A stretch of 64,000 nucleotides of DNA from Euptelea pleiosperma (GCA_035048495.1 CM068547.1:19971913-20035912), one strand, 5' to 3'. Numbered from the stretch's first letter, positions 45,928 to 57,037 are shown. Translations and numbers: made by a program. The notes: a model not told the origin generated them from the sequence alone.

Positions 45928-46435
45928 GTTGAGAATTAAGATCGGAGTGGCCGATCGATGGTAGGTTTGGGGTGTACCAAACTGAACAAGCGGACAAGGC
46001 TTCTCGGCTAGGAGGGCGCACGTGGACTCGTAGCTTTGATTCAGAGGACGTGAACGCATCGGCAGTACACCTTGGCTAAGGTTGGAAGTTGTATCTGCAA
46101 CGGTGCTGCGTAGGTAACCTTTGTTTCATTTAACTTTTCAATTAATGATACTTTCCGTCTAGACATGGTCCCGTGGTTTTTCCTTGGTTAAGGTTTCCAC
46201 GTAAAAATCTTTTGTCTTGTTTGATTGTTTGTTTGTATTCAGCTATCTATCTTGATTCGACTAAACGACGAAAAGAAAATATATCACGGAGGTATATTTG
46301 ATTTAAGTTAGTTATGATAATTCTTTATCAAACAACTAAGGCATGTGATTTTCTCCCTTACCATAGACCAGTAAAACTATTTAGGTATAATTAATTTTAA
46401 ATACCTAATCAGCCCCCCGTTTTAGGTATTTCTGA
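45928..46435 (+). repeat. 5' LTR remnant (R-U5) of the copia element
   Basis: Contains CCCGTGGTTTTTCC and TTTCCACGTAAAAATC, a block I associate with the R/U5 region of plant copia LTRs, and near its end an ATACCTAA/TTTAGGTAT-type pair around a C run. The exact end is uncertain because the sequence passes directly into an integrase fragment. Confidence 0.6.
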
Positions 46436-46444
46436 TTAAAGAGA

Positions 46445-48347
46445 ACGGACCGGTGGTTATTTCAAATTTGATAAAAGAGGAGATGAATGAATTTTTTTGG
46501 GTTATTCCACAAATAGTCGAGCTTATCGGGTTCTAAATCGAAGAACCAAAACTATCATGGAATCTATTAATGTGGTTATTGATGATTTGAATATTGAAGA
46601 AAATTCTTCACAGGATGACAATTGTGATGATATCTGCCATTGTATTAAAGACATCCAATTTACTCCTCCTTATAGTGATTCTCATGATGATAAATCTCTT
46701 CTCTTATGGGTTAAGAAAAATCATCCTAGTATTGACATCATTGGTGAGGTCGGGTGTAAAGTTCAAACTAGAAGACATAATGAAAATGTTGTTAATTTTG
46801 TATGTTATACTTCTCAAATTGAACAAAGAAATATTTCTGAAGCTCTTACTGATGAAAATTAGATTAGTGCCAAGTAGGAGGAACTAAGCCAATTTACTAG
46901 AAATGATGTTTGGTATTTAGTGCCTAGACCTAAAGATACAAATGTTATTAGCACTAAATTGATTTTTAAAAACAAATCTGATGAGAATGGAACTGTTGTC
47001 AGAAACAAAGCTAAACTTGTAGCTCAAGGCTATACTCAAATTGAAGGCATTGATTTTGATGAAACTTTTGCACCTATTGCTAGATTGGAATCTATTCGTA
47101 TCTTGCTTGTTATTGCATGACATCTTAAATTCAAACCTTTTCAGATGGATGTCAAAAGTGCATTCTTGAATGGTGTTCTTCAAGAAGAAGTCTATGTGGA
47201 ACAAACTAAAGGATTTGGGGATCAAAAATTTCCTGATCAAGTTTATCTCCTCAAAAAGGCACTGTATTGCTTAAAACAAGCTCCAAGGGCTTGGTATGAG
47301 AGATTGACCACTTTTCTTCTTCATCAAGGATTCATCAGAGGAGTAGTGGACAAAACTTTATTTGTTAAAACTGTTCAGGAAATTTATGTGATTGCTCAAA
47401 TATATGTTGATGATATTGTGTTTGGGTTCACATCTATTGATCATGCTTACATATTTTCAGAACAAATGAAAAAGGAATTTGAAATGAGTTTGGTGGGAGA
47501 ACTGAGTTATTTTCTGGGTCGTCAAGTTAAACAGTTGGATAATGGAATTTTTATTTCTCAATCCAAATATAGTAAAGACCTAGTTAAGAAATTTGGTATG
47601 GAATCAGCTAAACATCATCGTACTCCTATGAGTACTATTACTAAGCTGAGTAAAGATATTGAAGGAAAGGATGTTGATCAAACTCTATATAGAAACATGA
47701 TTGGAAGCTTACTATATCTCACTGCTAGTCATCCTGATATTTCTTTTAGTATGGGTGCATGTGCCAGACTTCAAGCTAATCCCAAAGAATCTCATATACT
47801 AGCAATTAAAAGTATCATCAGATATGTTAGTAGAACTGTAGGATATGGTTTCTGATATTCGTTTAATACAATTGCAGAGTTGGTAGGATATTCCGATGCT
47901 GATTGGGCTAGAAATGTTGATGATAGAAAAAGCACCAGCGGTGGGTGTTTTTATGTTGGTAACAGTCTTGTTAGTTGGCAAAGCAAGAAACATAATTGTA
48001 TTTCATTATCTATTGCTAAAGCCGAGTATATTGCAACGGGCAGCTATTGTACTCAACTGCTTTGGATGAAGCAGATGTTGACATATTATGGGATCAATCA
48101 AGGATTAATGACTATCTATTGTGATAATACTAGTACCATAAATATATCTAAAAACCCTGCTCAACATTCTAGAGCTAAACATATTGACATTCGTCATCAT
48201 TTTATTAGAGATCTTGTTGAAAAATAAATTATCACCTTGGAGCATGTCGCTACAGAAAATCAATTAGCTGATATTTTTATAAAACCTCTTGATGTCGTAA
48301 GATTCGAATTTCTTCGTAAATCTATCAGTATCAGTTTAATTGATTAG
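46445..48347 (+). pseudogene. pol: Copia Pol remnant: end of integrase, reverse transcriptase, RNase H
   Basis: One frame with no frameshift but five in-frame stops (46488, 46860, 47118, 47853, 48225). The first part, with FLGYSTNSRAYRVLNRRTKT, is the C-terminal end of a copia integrase. RT follows, with [18 protein letters not shown]-like [33 protein letters not shown] and catalytic YVDD (about 47403-47414). RNase H shows YSDADWARN, KSTSGGCF, AKAEYIA and HIDIRHHFIRD. The frame ends at TAG 48345-48347. Upstream protease and gag are absent, most likely lost in one internal deletion joining LTR to integrase. Codons are AT-rich, unlike the gypsy copies around it. Confidence 0.93.
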
Positions 48348-49882
48348 TTTATCATGTGTTTTGTGCTTTATTTTTTTATTTTTTTTGCATTCATGGTAGT
48401 CTGGTTGATTAGCACTGATTATGAATAATAAAAAATTAGAAGTTAACATAGGTACTATCAAGACCATATCATGATGATATATATTTTTTATTACTTGTAG
48501 TGATTAATCCATTATACCTTGTCTCTGTCAGTGGATAAAATTCTTTTATAACATATGTTTCACACACTACACACTGACTGACTTTTCTTCAAGACTAGAT
48601 ATGATATCAATATCATTTTTAGTGCTTATTTTAGGAATAAGGAATAGACCTCTACTAGATATATGACTTCAAATTAGTAGTGTTCCTGCCTTTAGTTGAT
48701 TTCAAAATTACACTATAATCGACTGTTGGCTTCCCAATGTGAGCTATTGTAACTAAGGAAATAGCTACCTCCAAAAACTAGTGTGAAAGCCATCTATATG
48801 GCCCTATTTGAAATAGTAATCTGATTCTTATTGCTGTAGAAAAGGACTACCTACGAGGAACGAGGAATGTGAATGCTACCACACAATATAAAAAAAAATA
48901 CGAGTGAAAAACAACAAAATTTGCTAGAAAAATTCTTATCCTATTAGCAAATATACATGTATATTAATTGAGTGATGTGTGAGAACCCGAAATAGCTTTA
49001 ATGAGGATTTCATATCTGGATATAGGATATCTCCGAGATTTCAAGAATTTATTTTCTGGAGTTTTACGAAAATTACTTTATCTTGTTATGATTTTGATGT
49101 CAGTTCTTTATTTACTACTAGTTTCAAAGAGCAATGATTTTATTACTATCAGTGACTTAGTATTCTATGCCTAACTGACGGATATATAAAAAATGTGTAT
49201 CTATCTCATGATCGTATTGGAATCATATCTTATTTTAATTCAGTATTTTGAATTACTCTAAGTCATCTACCAAGTTTCAAACAAGCATTCATATTTTTTT
49301 TTTTTGCTTTTCAAATAAAATTTCTTATCAAAGTTCTAGAAATTAGTTCGTCTAATTTGATATTCATGTTACGACTCTCCGAGGTTCAATCTATTGTCAA
49401 GATCTTCCATAATCTGATGATTAATAATGTTAACATTCTAGTTTATTGATATTTTATGCACTTATTTTTTATGATGATATCCATTACATGCTTATTATAT
49501 ACTTATATTTCTATACCTTTGTCATTCTGTGACAAAAAAGAAGAGAAAAAATCATAGAGGTAAAAACAAGTATATGCATGAGATAGGGGGAGAGAAATTA
49601 AGGGAGGAGAAAAATTGTTTATATTATTTTTCTAATTTCTCTATCTATGATGTGCATAATTAACTCACTATATTTTATTAGTTTATTGATTGCCGATGAT
49701 ATTACATGGTATGTGTTGTTGGTAGAATGTGCAGGGAACAAATCAAAAGCTGTTATTCTATTATCTGTTCGTCTATCTCTGAGAGATTATGAGATAATGA
49801 GTGAATCATGTAAGAGGATGGGATTGTAATTAATTTGTGTTTACCTTCTATATGATTAAATATTTTTTGTCATGGAATTGCC
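48348..49882 (+). other. Non-coding region of the copia element after pol
   Basis: AT-rich, no supported ORF. A purine tract AGATAGGGGGAGAGAAATTA starts at 49581 and continues to about 49614. Sireviruses are known for repeated PPTs in this region. No env-like gene is visible. Confidence 0.6.
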
Positions 49883-49892
49883 AAAGGGAGAG
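49883..49892 (+). promoter_or_regulatory. Polypurine tract of the copia element
   Basis: AAAGGGAGAG after TTGCC, the usual context before a copia 3' LTR. The LTR terminus itself is degenerate. Confidence 0.55.
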
Positions 49893-50228
49893 ATTATAAA
49901 GAATATTTTCATATTCTAAGTTTGGCAAAGATTTCGTATGATATAAAAACATTCATATAACGGTTCCTACGAGCACCAGTGTAGTGTAAAGATGTCGTGG
50001 TATGCATACTTCCTCAACTACGTGAAGACTAAAAAATAGAGACAGCAAGAATCAAACAGTTGACGATAGGAGTCATCTGAGCAACTGCCCATTTGTCCGT
50101 TATAGATCATGTACACTCGCTTATGAAGGTAAGTGACTTAGAGGCCATAGGAATAGATTTAAATGAGTAAAATATAATGGTCAAACCTAGTCATTGGACA
50201 GACCTGAGTCTTAGTCAATGTTATTGAC

Positions 50229-50535
50229 TTCTGGGAGAGTTCAATCGATTGGACAAAGCCTAATCGATTGGAGACCTCTATGAAATCGATTGGAGTCAAC
50301 GAGACAAAACATGATCAGAGCCCAATCGATTGGAGACCTCTGTTAAATCGATTGGAGTCTACGAGATAGAACATGATCAGAGCCCAATCGATTGGAGACC
50401 TCTGTAAAATCGATTGGAGCCTACGGGACATAAACTTATTTAAGTTCGATCGATTGGACTATGAACAATCGATTGGATTTACGAAGGAAAACCTATCCGT
50501 ACAAGGCCAATCGATTGGACCTATAGGACAATTGA
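50229..50535 (+). repeat. Array of CAATCGATTGG palindromes in the copia LTR
   Basis: About eleven copies of (A/C)ATCGATTGGA, some perfect CCAATCGATTGG palindromes. Part of it is a 62-bp tandem repeat (CAGAGCCCAATCG at 50316 and again at 50378). It lies upstream of the TATA box in U3, so it may bind regulators. Confidence 0.85.
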
Positions 50536-50623
50536 TTGGACTTCACATGGATTGAGTCTTTCTCAGATCTGAAATTCTAGTTTCCACTCTCCCACGTTCT
50601 ACAAGGCTCAGGATTATAAATTT

Positions 50624-50630
50624 TATAAAT
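50624..50630 (+). promoter_or_regulatory. TATA box of the copia 3' LTR
   Basis: TATAAAT within an AT-rich stretch downstream of the palindrome array. Confidence 0.5.
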
Positions 50631-51312
50631 ATAACCCTTCTATACCTTCTCTAAACACAATTCTTCACTTCTATAGAGAGAAGAAAAGGTTTATTTATTT
50701 GAGTGTCCATTCGAAGAGCAAGAAGATTTTTTCTCATAAACATCTTGTGAGCTTGTTCCTCTTCTAGATCAAAGCCAAAAGCTTGATCCATTACTCAGCT
50801 TAGGTCTTCCACACAGATATTTGACTGATATTCGCTTAAAAGTACGTATTTTCCACTATTATCTTCTAAGCCTTATCACACTCTCCTATGTTAAACTTCT
50901 CTAATTATCCACCTTTCTATGTAAGAGTCTCTTTCAATGCGTAGAACACACTTTTTTGGATGAAATGGTATATTTGCATGCATTAAACACATTTTCGGAA
51001 GTCTAGATATAAAGTCGTTCTGATTAAGTCTCATTACGTGTTTTTTCTGTCGCAGGAAACCCTGATTGGATGATTCTCGAGACATGCGGGCCAAAATCGA
51101 TCATTAAAGCCCATTATCAAAGCTTAATGAGCCCATAGGCTATGACTAGAAGATATGGGCCAAATATGGACTAAATAAGAGGACCAAAGAGCTAGCCCAA
51201 AGAATGAAGAGAACCGGAGAGCCAATGACCAAGAGACAGACCATAGCATTTAAAGACGCATGAATCAACAAGGAATGATGGTCTACTCGACTGGTGAAGT
51301 GTGAGGAGGAAC

Positions 51313-51317
51313 ACAGT
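51313..51317 (+). repeat. Left target-site duplication of solo LTR S (ACAGT)
   Basis: Identical to ACAGT at 54127-54131. Confidence 0.93.
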
Positions 51318-51977
51318 TGATATTCGCTCAAAAGTGCTTATTTTAAGCAATTATCCTTTTAGCGTTTTCACACTCTCCTACGTTAAAATGCTCTATTTAT
51401 CTACTCTTCTACGTAAGAGTCTCTTTTGTTGCGTAGAACACACTTTTCTGGACGAAATGGTATATTAGCATGCATTAAACACATTTTTGGAAGTCTAGAC
51501 ATTGAGTCGTTCTGATAAAGTCTCATTACGCGCTTCTTCTGTCGCAGGAAACCCCGATGGGACAATTCTCGAGACTTGCGAGCCCAAATCAATCATGAAA
51601 GCCCATTATCAAAGCTTAAAGAGCCCACATGCTATGACTAGAAGATATGGGCCAAATATGGGCTGAATAAGAGGACCAAAAAGCTGGCCCAAAGAACGAA
51701 GAGAGCAGGAGAGCCAATGACCAAGAGACGGACCAAAGCGTTTAAAGCCACATGAGTCAGCAAAGAATGTAGTCGACTCTACTGGAGAAGCGTGAGGATG
51801 GTCACAGAGAAGACCAGGGTTCCAGACCCTCCGCCAGTGCTTTTATCTCTATTTTCTGATACTTTCTCTCTCATCTCTCCTTATTCTCTCTCTCTCTTCA
51901 TCTCTCGGTCCTCGAATCTACTGACCTAACCCCAGAACTCCTGCCCATCAGCTCTATCTCATCTCCCTTAGCTTTCT

Positions 51978-52037
51978 GACCGTTGGATCTTCCATCGGAC
52001 CGTTGGATCTTCAATCGGACCGTTGGATCTCTCTAAA
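51978..52037 (+). repeat. U3 tandem repeat, three units (S)
   Basis: GACCGTTGGATCT every 20 bp, as in A. Confidence 0.8.
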
Positions 52038-52335
52038 TCCATCGATCTACTAATCTGGGTCCCAATCAAGTCACCATCCATCCGATCGCCATCAGACTGT
52101 CTGTCACATCATCTTGTGAGACGATAGACATCATCAATCCATGCGGGCCAGTAGCCGAGCCCATCTTCATCGACCCGCTGTCCGACCAGTTAGTGGACCC
52201 CGCGAATTTCAAAATAATTTTAATTAAATGGGGGGTCCACTAATTGGGGAGATTCCCCATAAAAAAGTAGTGTTTTACTTAAAAAAAAAAAAAAAAAAAA
52301 AAAAATATTTTTTATTTTTTTTATTTTCAAAAACC

Positions 52336-52361
52336 CCCTATTTCCATTAAAGGAAATAGGG
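52336..52361 (+). other. Palindrome upstream of the S LTR TATA box
   Basis: CCCTATTTCC and GGAAATAGGG arms around ATTAAA, five bases before TTTAAAAGGGG (52366-52376). Same as the perfect palindrome in G except near the centre. Confidence 0.8.
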
Positions 52362-52365
52362 AAGC

Positions 52366-52376
52366 TTTAAAAGGGG
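52366..52376 (+). promoter_or_regulatory. TATA-like box of solo LTR S
   Basis: TTTAAAAGGGG at the same relative position as in A, D and G. Confidence 0.55.
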
Positions 52377-52490
52377 AGAAGAGAGGGTTCGAAACCCTAA
52401 TCTCCAAACACCCTTTCCTCCTCTTCCCCTTCCCCTTCTTCTTCTCCTCCGGCGTGCCATCGCCGGTGAGGAGTGGAGCTCGCCTTCTCC

Positions 52491-52642
52491 TTCTTCTTCT
52501 TCTTCTTCTTCTTCTTCTTCTTCTTCTTCTTCTTCTTCTTCTCCTTCTTCTTCTTCTTCTTCTTCTTCTTCTTCTTCTTCTTCTCCTCCTTCTTCTTCTT
52601 CTTCTTCTCCTCCTTCTTCTTCTTCTTCTTCTTCTTCTTCTG
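52491..52642 (+). repeat. Long TTC/CTC trinucleotide repeat in S
   Basis: About 150 bp of TTC units with a few CTC changes, a homopurine-homopyrimidine mirror repeat able to form triplex DNA. It explains the poly-Leu, poly-Arg and poly-Glu ORFs here. Confidence 0.95.
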
Positions 52643-52671
52643 CTGCGTCTTCTTCTTCGTCTGCATCGTCG

Positions 52672-52696
52672 CCGGAGTTGCAGACAGCAACTCCGG
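52672..52696 (+). other. LTR hairpin (S, first)
   Basis: CCGGAGTTGC / GCAACTCCGG, 10-bp arms, 5-nt loop. Confidence 0.8.
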
Positions 52697-52847
52697 TCGT
52701 CGTTTTCACACACCGTCGCCCACAGCTCCTCCGCCGTAGCTGCTGCTGCACATACCGCGCACCTCCATCGTTTCCTCCCCCTTTCCTTCTCCCTCATCTT
52801 CTTCCTCCTCCTCCGCCTCCTCCTGTCATCGTCTTCTTCTTAACTCG

Positions 52848-52873
52848 CCGGAGTTGCAGGTCTGCAACTCCGG
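52848..52873 (+). other. LTR hairpin (S, second)
   Basis: CCGGAGTTGCAG / CTGCAACTCCGG, 12-bp perfect arms, 2-nt loop. Confidence 0.85.
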
Positions 52874-54126
52874 CCATTGTCCTCAGATTCCTCTTCTTCT
52901 TCTATCCTCTCACGTGTGTCTTCTTCTTCTATACCCTGCTCGTGCTCCAGCGTAGCACTGCCTGCTGCCACGGGCAGCAACCTTCTTCCACCACCGTCAT
53001 CCTTCACCTGCCGGACTGGTTCCCCTTCTTCACCACCATTAACGCCTGCAACTCCTCCACGTTGCAGTCTTGCAACGCCCTCCAAACCGCTGCACCTGCT
53101 GCTCTACGCTGCCCTCCACGATCTGATCTCCTTAGCTGGGATAGTGGTGATCTTCCTCATTCACGGGTTAAACCGTGAAAGCCTATTGGCCAAAAAAACA
53201 AGAAAAGAAGAAAAGAGAAGGAGAGAAGAGATGAAGGAGAAAAGAAGAACGCCCTCACCTGTTGTTTCACTCCACTATTCTGGGCAGCACTTCCACCATA
53301 CCCCCAACGTCCTTCAACCACCATCCATCATCCTCCCAAGCTCTTCACTTTGCACCATGTTGCTGCCCGACCTTTCCTCCATTCTCCAACCGTTGCTGCT
53401 AGTGCAACGAACCTGCTAAGCAACGTGCCTCACACAATGAGCCAACAAACACCTCCTCCCTATCCATGCTGTGTGCATAGACCAGCAAGCAACAACATCG
53501 TTGGCTTCTCCGGGATTGTGCTCCTCCTCTTTAAGAGCACGGGCTCTCCTCTTTCTTCACCAAGGTTAGGCAACTCATGGCCGATCACTCATCTTCTTTG
53601 GCTGATCTCGATCTCATCACTCCAGTAAGATCTTCAAGGTATTTCTCTCATTTTCTTTAATTTCTTTCTCTGGATCTCTTTTCCTCTCTAAATCTCACTT
53701 TCTCTCTCTACCTAGATCGTTCTCTTACTTTCTCTCTCTACTTCTCTCTTTCTCTCTCTATACTTTCCATTTTCTCTCTCTAAAATGCCTCTTCTCTCAT
53801 CTTCTCTCTCTACCTATTCTTCTTATATTTTTCTCTCTCTAGAATGTTTTTTTTTTAGTCTGGTTTTGACTGTTGCTAATTCAAATATTGTAAGGACATT
53901 TTGATTAATGAATAATGAAGTTTGTTTTTATCTATTATTTCTTGTAATATTCTGTCAGTTTTGTTCTTATTCGCGCTAATCCGACTAATTCCGAGTGCGG
54001 ATCGACATCCGACACGAATCCCTATACAAAAGTTTATATTTTGCAGGATTAAAATGCGGATCAAATTACAAATCTTGTTGATTCTAGGGTTTCCGTAACC
54101 AACGACGCGGAAAAATCCTACTTTCA

Positions 54127-54131
54127 ACAGT
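54127..54131 (+). repeat. Right target-site duplication of solo LTR S (ACAGT)
   Basis: Directly follows ...CTACTTTCA and equals 51313-51317. Confidence 0.93.
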
Positions 54132-54902
54132 GAAGAGCAGGGTTCCAGACCCTCAGCCAGTGATTTTCTCTCCATTTTCTGACATTTTCTCTCATCTCCC
54201 CTAATTCTCTCTTCTCTTTCTAAATCCTAATTTTCTCTCTTCTAGCTCTAACTAACTCTCTTTCCTTGACCTATCACCATTATCCATCAAATCCACCATT
54301 CGATCCCCATCTGATCTTTCCATTCTATGCATCAGACCATCCGATCTTGCCACCAATCATTCGATCATCCATTCTATCACCCACCTGATCTCCATTGTAA
54401 AATCTCAATCCCTAGAACTCGTTTGATCATATGGTTGATTGTAGATGAGAGAGAGTGGAGCTCGATCTCTGAGGAAAGAAAAATGCATTTTTCCTTGATT
54501 GGTATTTCGAGGGAAAAATGCATTTCTCTCCCCTGGCGACCAAACGCACCCTAATCCATGTAAGAGCCCCACATCCATCTGACCCATTGTCCCGCTTATC
54601 CTCAAGCCCAATGGCCCACTATCCTACTCACCCAGCTTTTGGCCCATGGCCTATCACTTATCTTGGTCCACTGCCTAACTATTAGAGGCCCATGGCCTTA
54701 ATCCTTATGGGCCTTATTTGATCCTATGTGGACATGCCTCTTCAAGTGAACCTCGCAGGCCAACATGTAGACCCCACTTGGTGGGAGGCCACCTCACATG
54801 TGTGGTCCCCTAGTTCTACTACTGCTCAACCTTGGTGGGACCCACGACTTTTCAAAGGGAGTCAATTCTTCCCATTTTTCTCTCTTGGAGAGAATCCCGC
54901 GT

Positions 54903-54927
54903 ATAAGAGATCTCCTTGATCTCTTAT
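54903..54927 (+). other. Inverted repeat upstream of the E LTR TATA box
   Basis: ATAAGAGATC and GATCTCTTAT, perfect 10-bp arms with a 5-nt loop, 33 bases before TATAAAAGGG. Confidence 0.75.
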
Positions 54928-54960
54928 TGATCTAACAGTGGTTGTTGATGTGTCCCATAT

Positions 54961-54970
54961 TATAAAAGGG
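54961..54970 (+). promoter_or_regulatory. TATA box of the E LTR
   Basis: TATAAAAGGG, a near-consensus plant TATA box within the LTR. Confidence 0.6.
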
Positions 54971-54977
54971 TGGAAAC

Positions 54978-55963
54978 TGATAATAGGATTTTTTTCCGCG
55001 TCGTTGGTTACGGAAACCCTAGATCTCAACAATATTTGTAATTTCTCCGAATTGGTTCACTTAATCTGCAAAACTGAAGACTTGCACAGTGGCTCGTGTC
55101 GGATATCGTCCGCACTCGGGGTTAGGGCAAAATAAAGAACAAATGAGCGGAAATCTGCTAAAAATGATGGAAATGTGAGAATGGTGGAAATCGATATTAA
55201 ACAAGCTTTTGTGATTTTTGAGAGATTATTTTAATTTTCCAGAATTAAATAACAAATAAGCAAGAAAATAATGAAACAACTACTCAAAAATACTGCATTA
55301 AAAACTAACAAATTACAATGCTTTGAATAAAAAACTATTGAAATAAGGCTAACTAAAAACAATAAAAGACAGAGGAATGTGGAGAGATAAAGCAATAGAA
55401 TCCTAGAGAGAGAAAAGAATGTGGTGTTGTGGAAGACACACACGGACTGATATGAAGTGCAACAAGGTACCCGATGGTTGCACATGGTGCACAAGGGCTA
55501 GGTATTACCGTGAAGTGGCTGAGGGCATCGACTGACCGTGGTGGAAATGATGCTCAATTCAGTGGTACAAGGAAGAGAGCACGGTCTGGTTATAGAACAA
55601 CATGAAGTGGTGAAGATCTTGCCTATGTTTGAAGAGAAAGAAGGCATAGGTAGGAGATGCACACAGTGGCTGTGAACAGTAGGTGTCGGCCAAGGGGAAA
55701 AGGAGAACGTGTAGGTGGTTTTCGGTGGTGCTCAGGGGGTGAAGGAGACGAAGAGGAAGAACCTGCTAATCAAATCGCATGGGGCAACCTGCTGGTTCCC
55801 TGGAGATGGAAAGAGAGAAGAAGGTGGGAGGTGATCACGTCCTAAGGAGGAGCGATGAGGTCTGATGATGGAGAGTGGTAAGTGGTTGCTGGTTCAAGCA
55901 GTAATGCAGCACTGATGCTAGGAACGGCAACAGATCTTCTCTTGCTAAGAGAAGGATGTTGAT
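54978..55963 (-). mobile_element. Reverse-orientation gypsy LTR F, cut by element G
   Basis: Starts TGATAATAGG, a variant of TGAAAGTAGG, followed by the U5 end in reverse (TTTCCGCGTCGTTGGTTACG). Its centre is diverged from all other copies, suggesting an older insertion or a distinct subfamily. Left flank GAAAC would be the TSD. It continues beyond G outside the window. Confidence 0.85.
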
Positions 55964-56624
55964 TGATATTCGCTCAAAAGTGCTTATTTTAAGCAATTAT
56001 CCTTTTAGCGTTATTGCATTCTCCCACGTTAAAATACTCTATTTATCTATTTTTCTACGTAAGAGTCTCTTTTGTTGCGTAGAACACACTTTTCTGGACG
56101 AAATGGTATATTTGCATGCATTAAACACATTTTCAAAAGTCTAGACATGAAGTCATTCTGATAGAGTCTCATTACGCGCTTCTTCTGTCGCAGAAAACCC
56201 CGATGGGACAATTCTCGAGACTTGCAAGCCCACATCGATCAGGAAAGCCCATTGTCAAAGCTTAAAGAGCTTACATGCTATGACTAGAAGATATGGGCCA
56301 AATATGGGCTGAATAAGAGGACCAAAAAGCTGGCCCAAAGAACGAAGAGAGTAGGAGAGCCAATGACCAAGAGACGGACCAAAGCGTTTAAAGCCACATG
56401 AGTCAGCAAAGAATGATAGTCGACTCTACTAGAGAAGCGTGAGGATGGTCACAGTGAAGACCAGGGTTCCAGACCCTCCGCCAGTGCTTTTCTCTCTATT
56501 TTCTGATATTTTCTCTCTCATCTCTCCTTATTCTCTCTCTCTCTTCATCTCTCGGTCCTCGAATCTACTGACCTAACCCCAGAACTCCTGCCCATCGGCT
56601 CTATCTCATCTCCCTTAGCTTTCT

Positions 56625-56700
56625 GACCGTTGGATCTTCCATCGGACCGTTGGATCTTCCATCGGACCGTTGGATCTTCAATCGGACCGTTGGATCTCTC
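56625..56700 (+). repeat. U3 tandem repeat, four units of 20 bp (G)
   Basis: Units start at 56625, 56645, 56665 and 56685; this is the highest copy number in the window. Confidence 0.9.
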
Positions 56701-56998
56701 TAGATCCGTCGATCTACCAATCTGAGTCCCAATCAAGTCACCATCCATCCGATCGCCATCAGACTGTCTGTCACATCATCTTGTGAGACAATGGACATCA
56801 CAAATCCATGTGGGCCAGTAGCCGGGCCCATCATCATCGACCCGCTGTCCGACCAGTTAGTGGACCCTGTGAATTTCCAAAGAATTTTAATTAAATTTCA
56901 AAAAAACGGGGGGTCCACTAATTGGGGAGATTCCCCATAGAAAAGTAGATTTTTACTTAAAAAAAAAAAAAAAAATTATTTTTTTTATTTCAAAAATA

Positions 56999-57024
56999 CC
57001 CTATTTCCATTAATGGAAATAGGG
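56999..57024 (+). other. Perfect 26-bp palindrome upstream of the G LTR TATA box
   Basis: CCCTATTTCCATT followed immediately by its exact reverse complement, then three bases, then TTTAAAAGG. Confidence 0.9.
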
Positions 57025-57027
57025 AGC

Positions 57028-57037
57028 TTTAAAAGGA
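57028..57037 (+). promoter_or_regulatory. TATA-like box of the G LTR
   Basis: TTTAAAAGGA, aligned with the boxes of A, D and S. Confidence 0.55.

Larger units (their letters stand above)
45928..50825 (+). mobile_element. Ty1/copia element, Sirevirus-like, internally deleted and decayed
   Basis: Order of parts: right part of a 5' LTR (to about 46435), the very end of integrase, RT and RNase H (to 48347), a long non-coding region, PPT (49883-49892) and the left part of a 3' LTR. Gag, protease and most of integrase are missing. Both LTRs are cut by gypsy insertions (D left, E right). RNase H blocks and the long post-pol region with repeated purine tracts fit Sireviruses. It is the oldest layer of the nest. 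Confidence 0.85.
49896..50825 (+). repeat. 3' LTR of the copia element, left part
   Basis: Starts about here (boundary not exact). It holds an array of ATCGATTGG motifs (50229-50535) and TATAAAT at 50624-50630 followed by a presumed transcript start. It is cut at 50825 by gypsy element E; the left flank TTGAC may be its TSD. Confidence 0.6.
51318..54126 (+). mobile_element. Solo LTR S of the gypsy/Athila family
   Basis: A single 2809-bp LTR, TGATATTCGC...CTACTTTCA, flanked by perfect ACAGT duplications and with no PBS or PPT. It is thus the product of recombination between the two LTRs of one insertion. It looks mosaic: upstream of the TATA box it follows A, D and G; downstream, from about 52408, it follows C (CACCCTTTCCTCCTCTTCC, then GGTGAGGAGTGGAGCT). 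The 52327-52843 ORFs are translations of a TTC repeat. Confidence 0.95.
50826..54977 (+). mobile_element. LTR of gypsy element E, split by solo LTR S
   Basis: Starts TGATATTCGCTTAAAAGTAC at 50826, is interrupted at 51318-54126 by S, continues 54132-54977 and is then cut by F. The second part matches the C LTR (39030-39300), including the sequence around TTTTTCCTTGATGGGTATTTC. TATAAAAGGG lies at 54961-54970 with an inverted repeat just upstream. Its own LTR 3' end and any internal region lie outside the window, so solo or full length cannot be decided. Confidence 0.85.

Noticed and set aside
52327..52843. ORFs on both strands giving long poly-Arg, poly-Glu, poly-Leu or poly-Phe runs
   Set aside because: They are translations of the TTC/CTC trinucleotide repeat inside solo LTR S.
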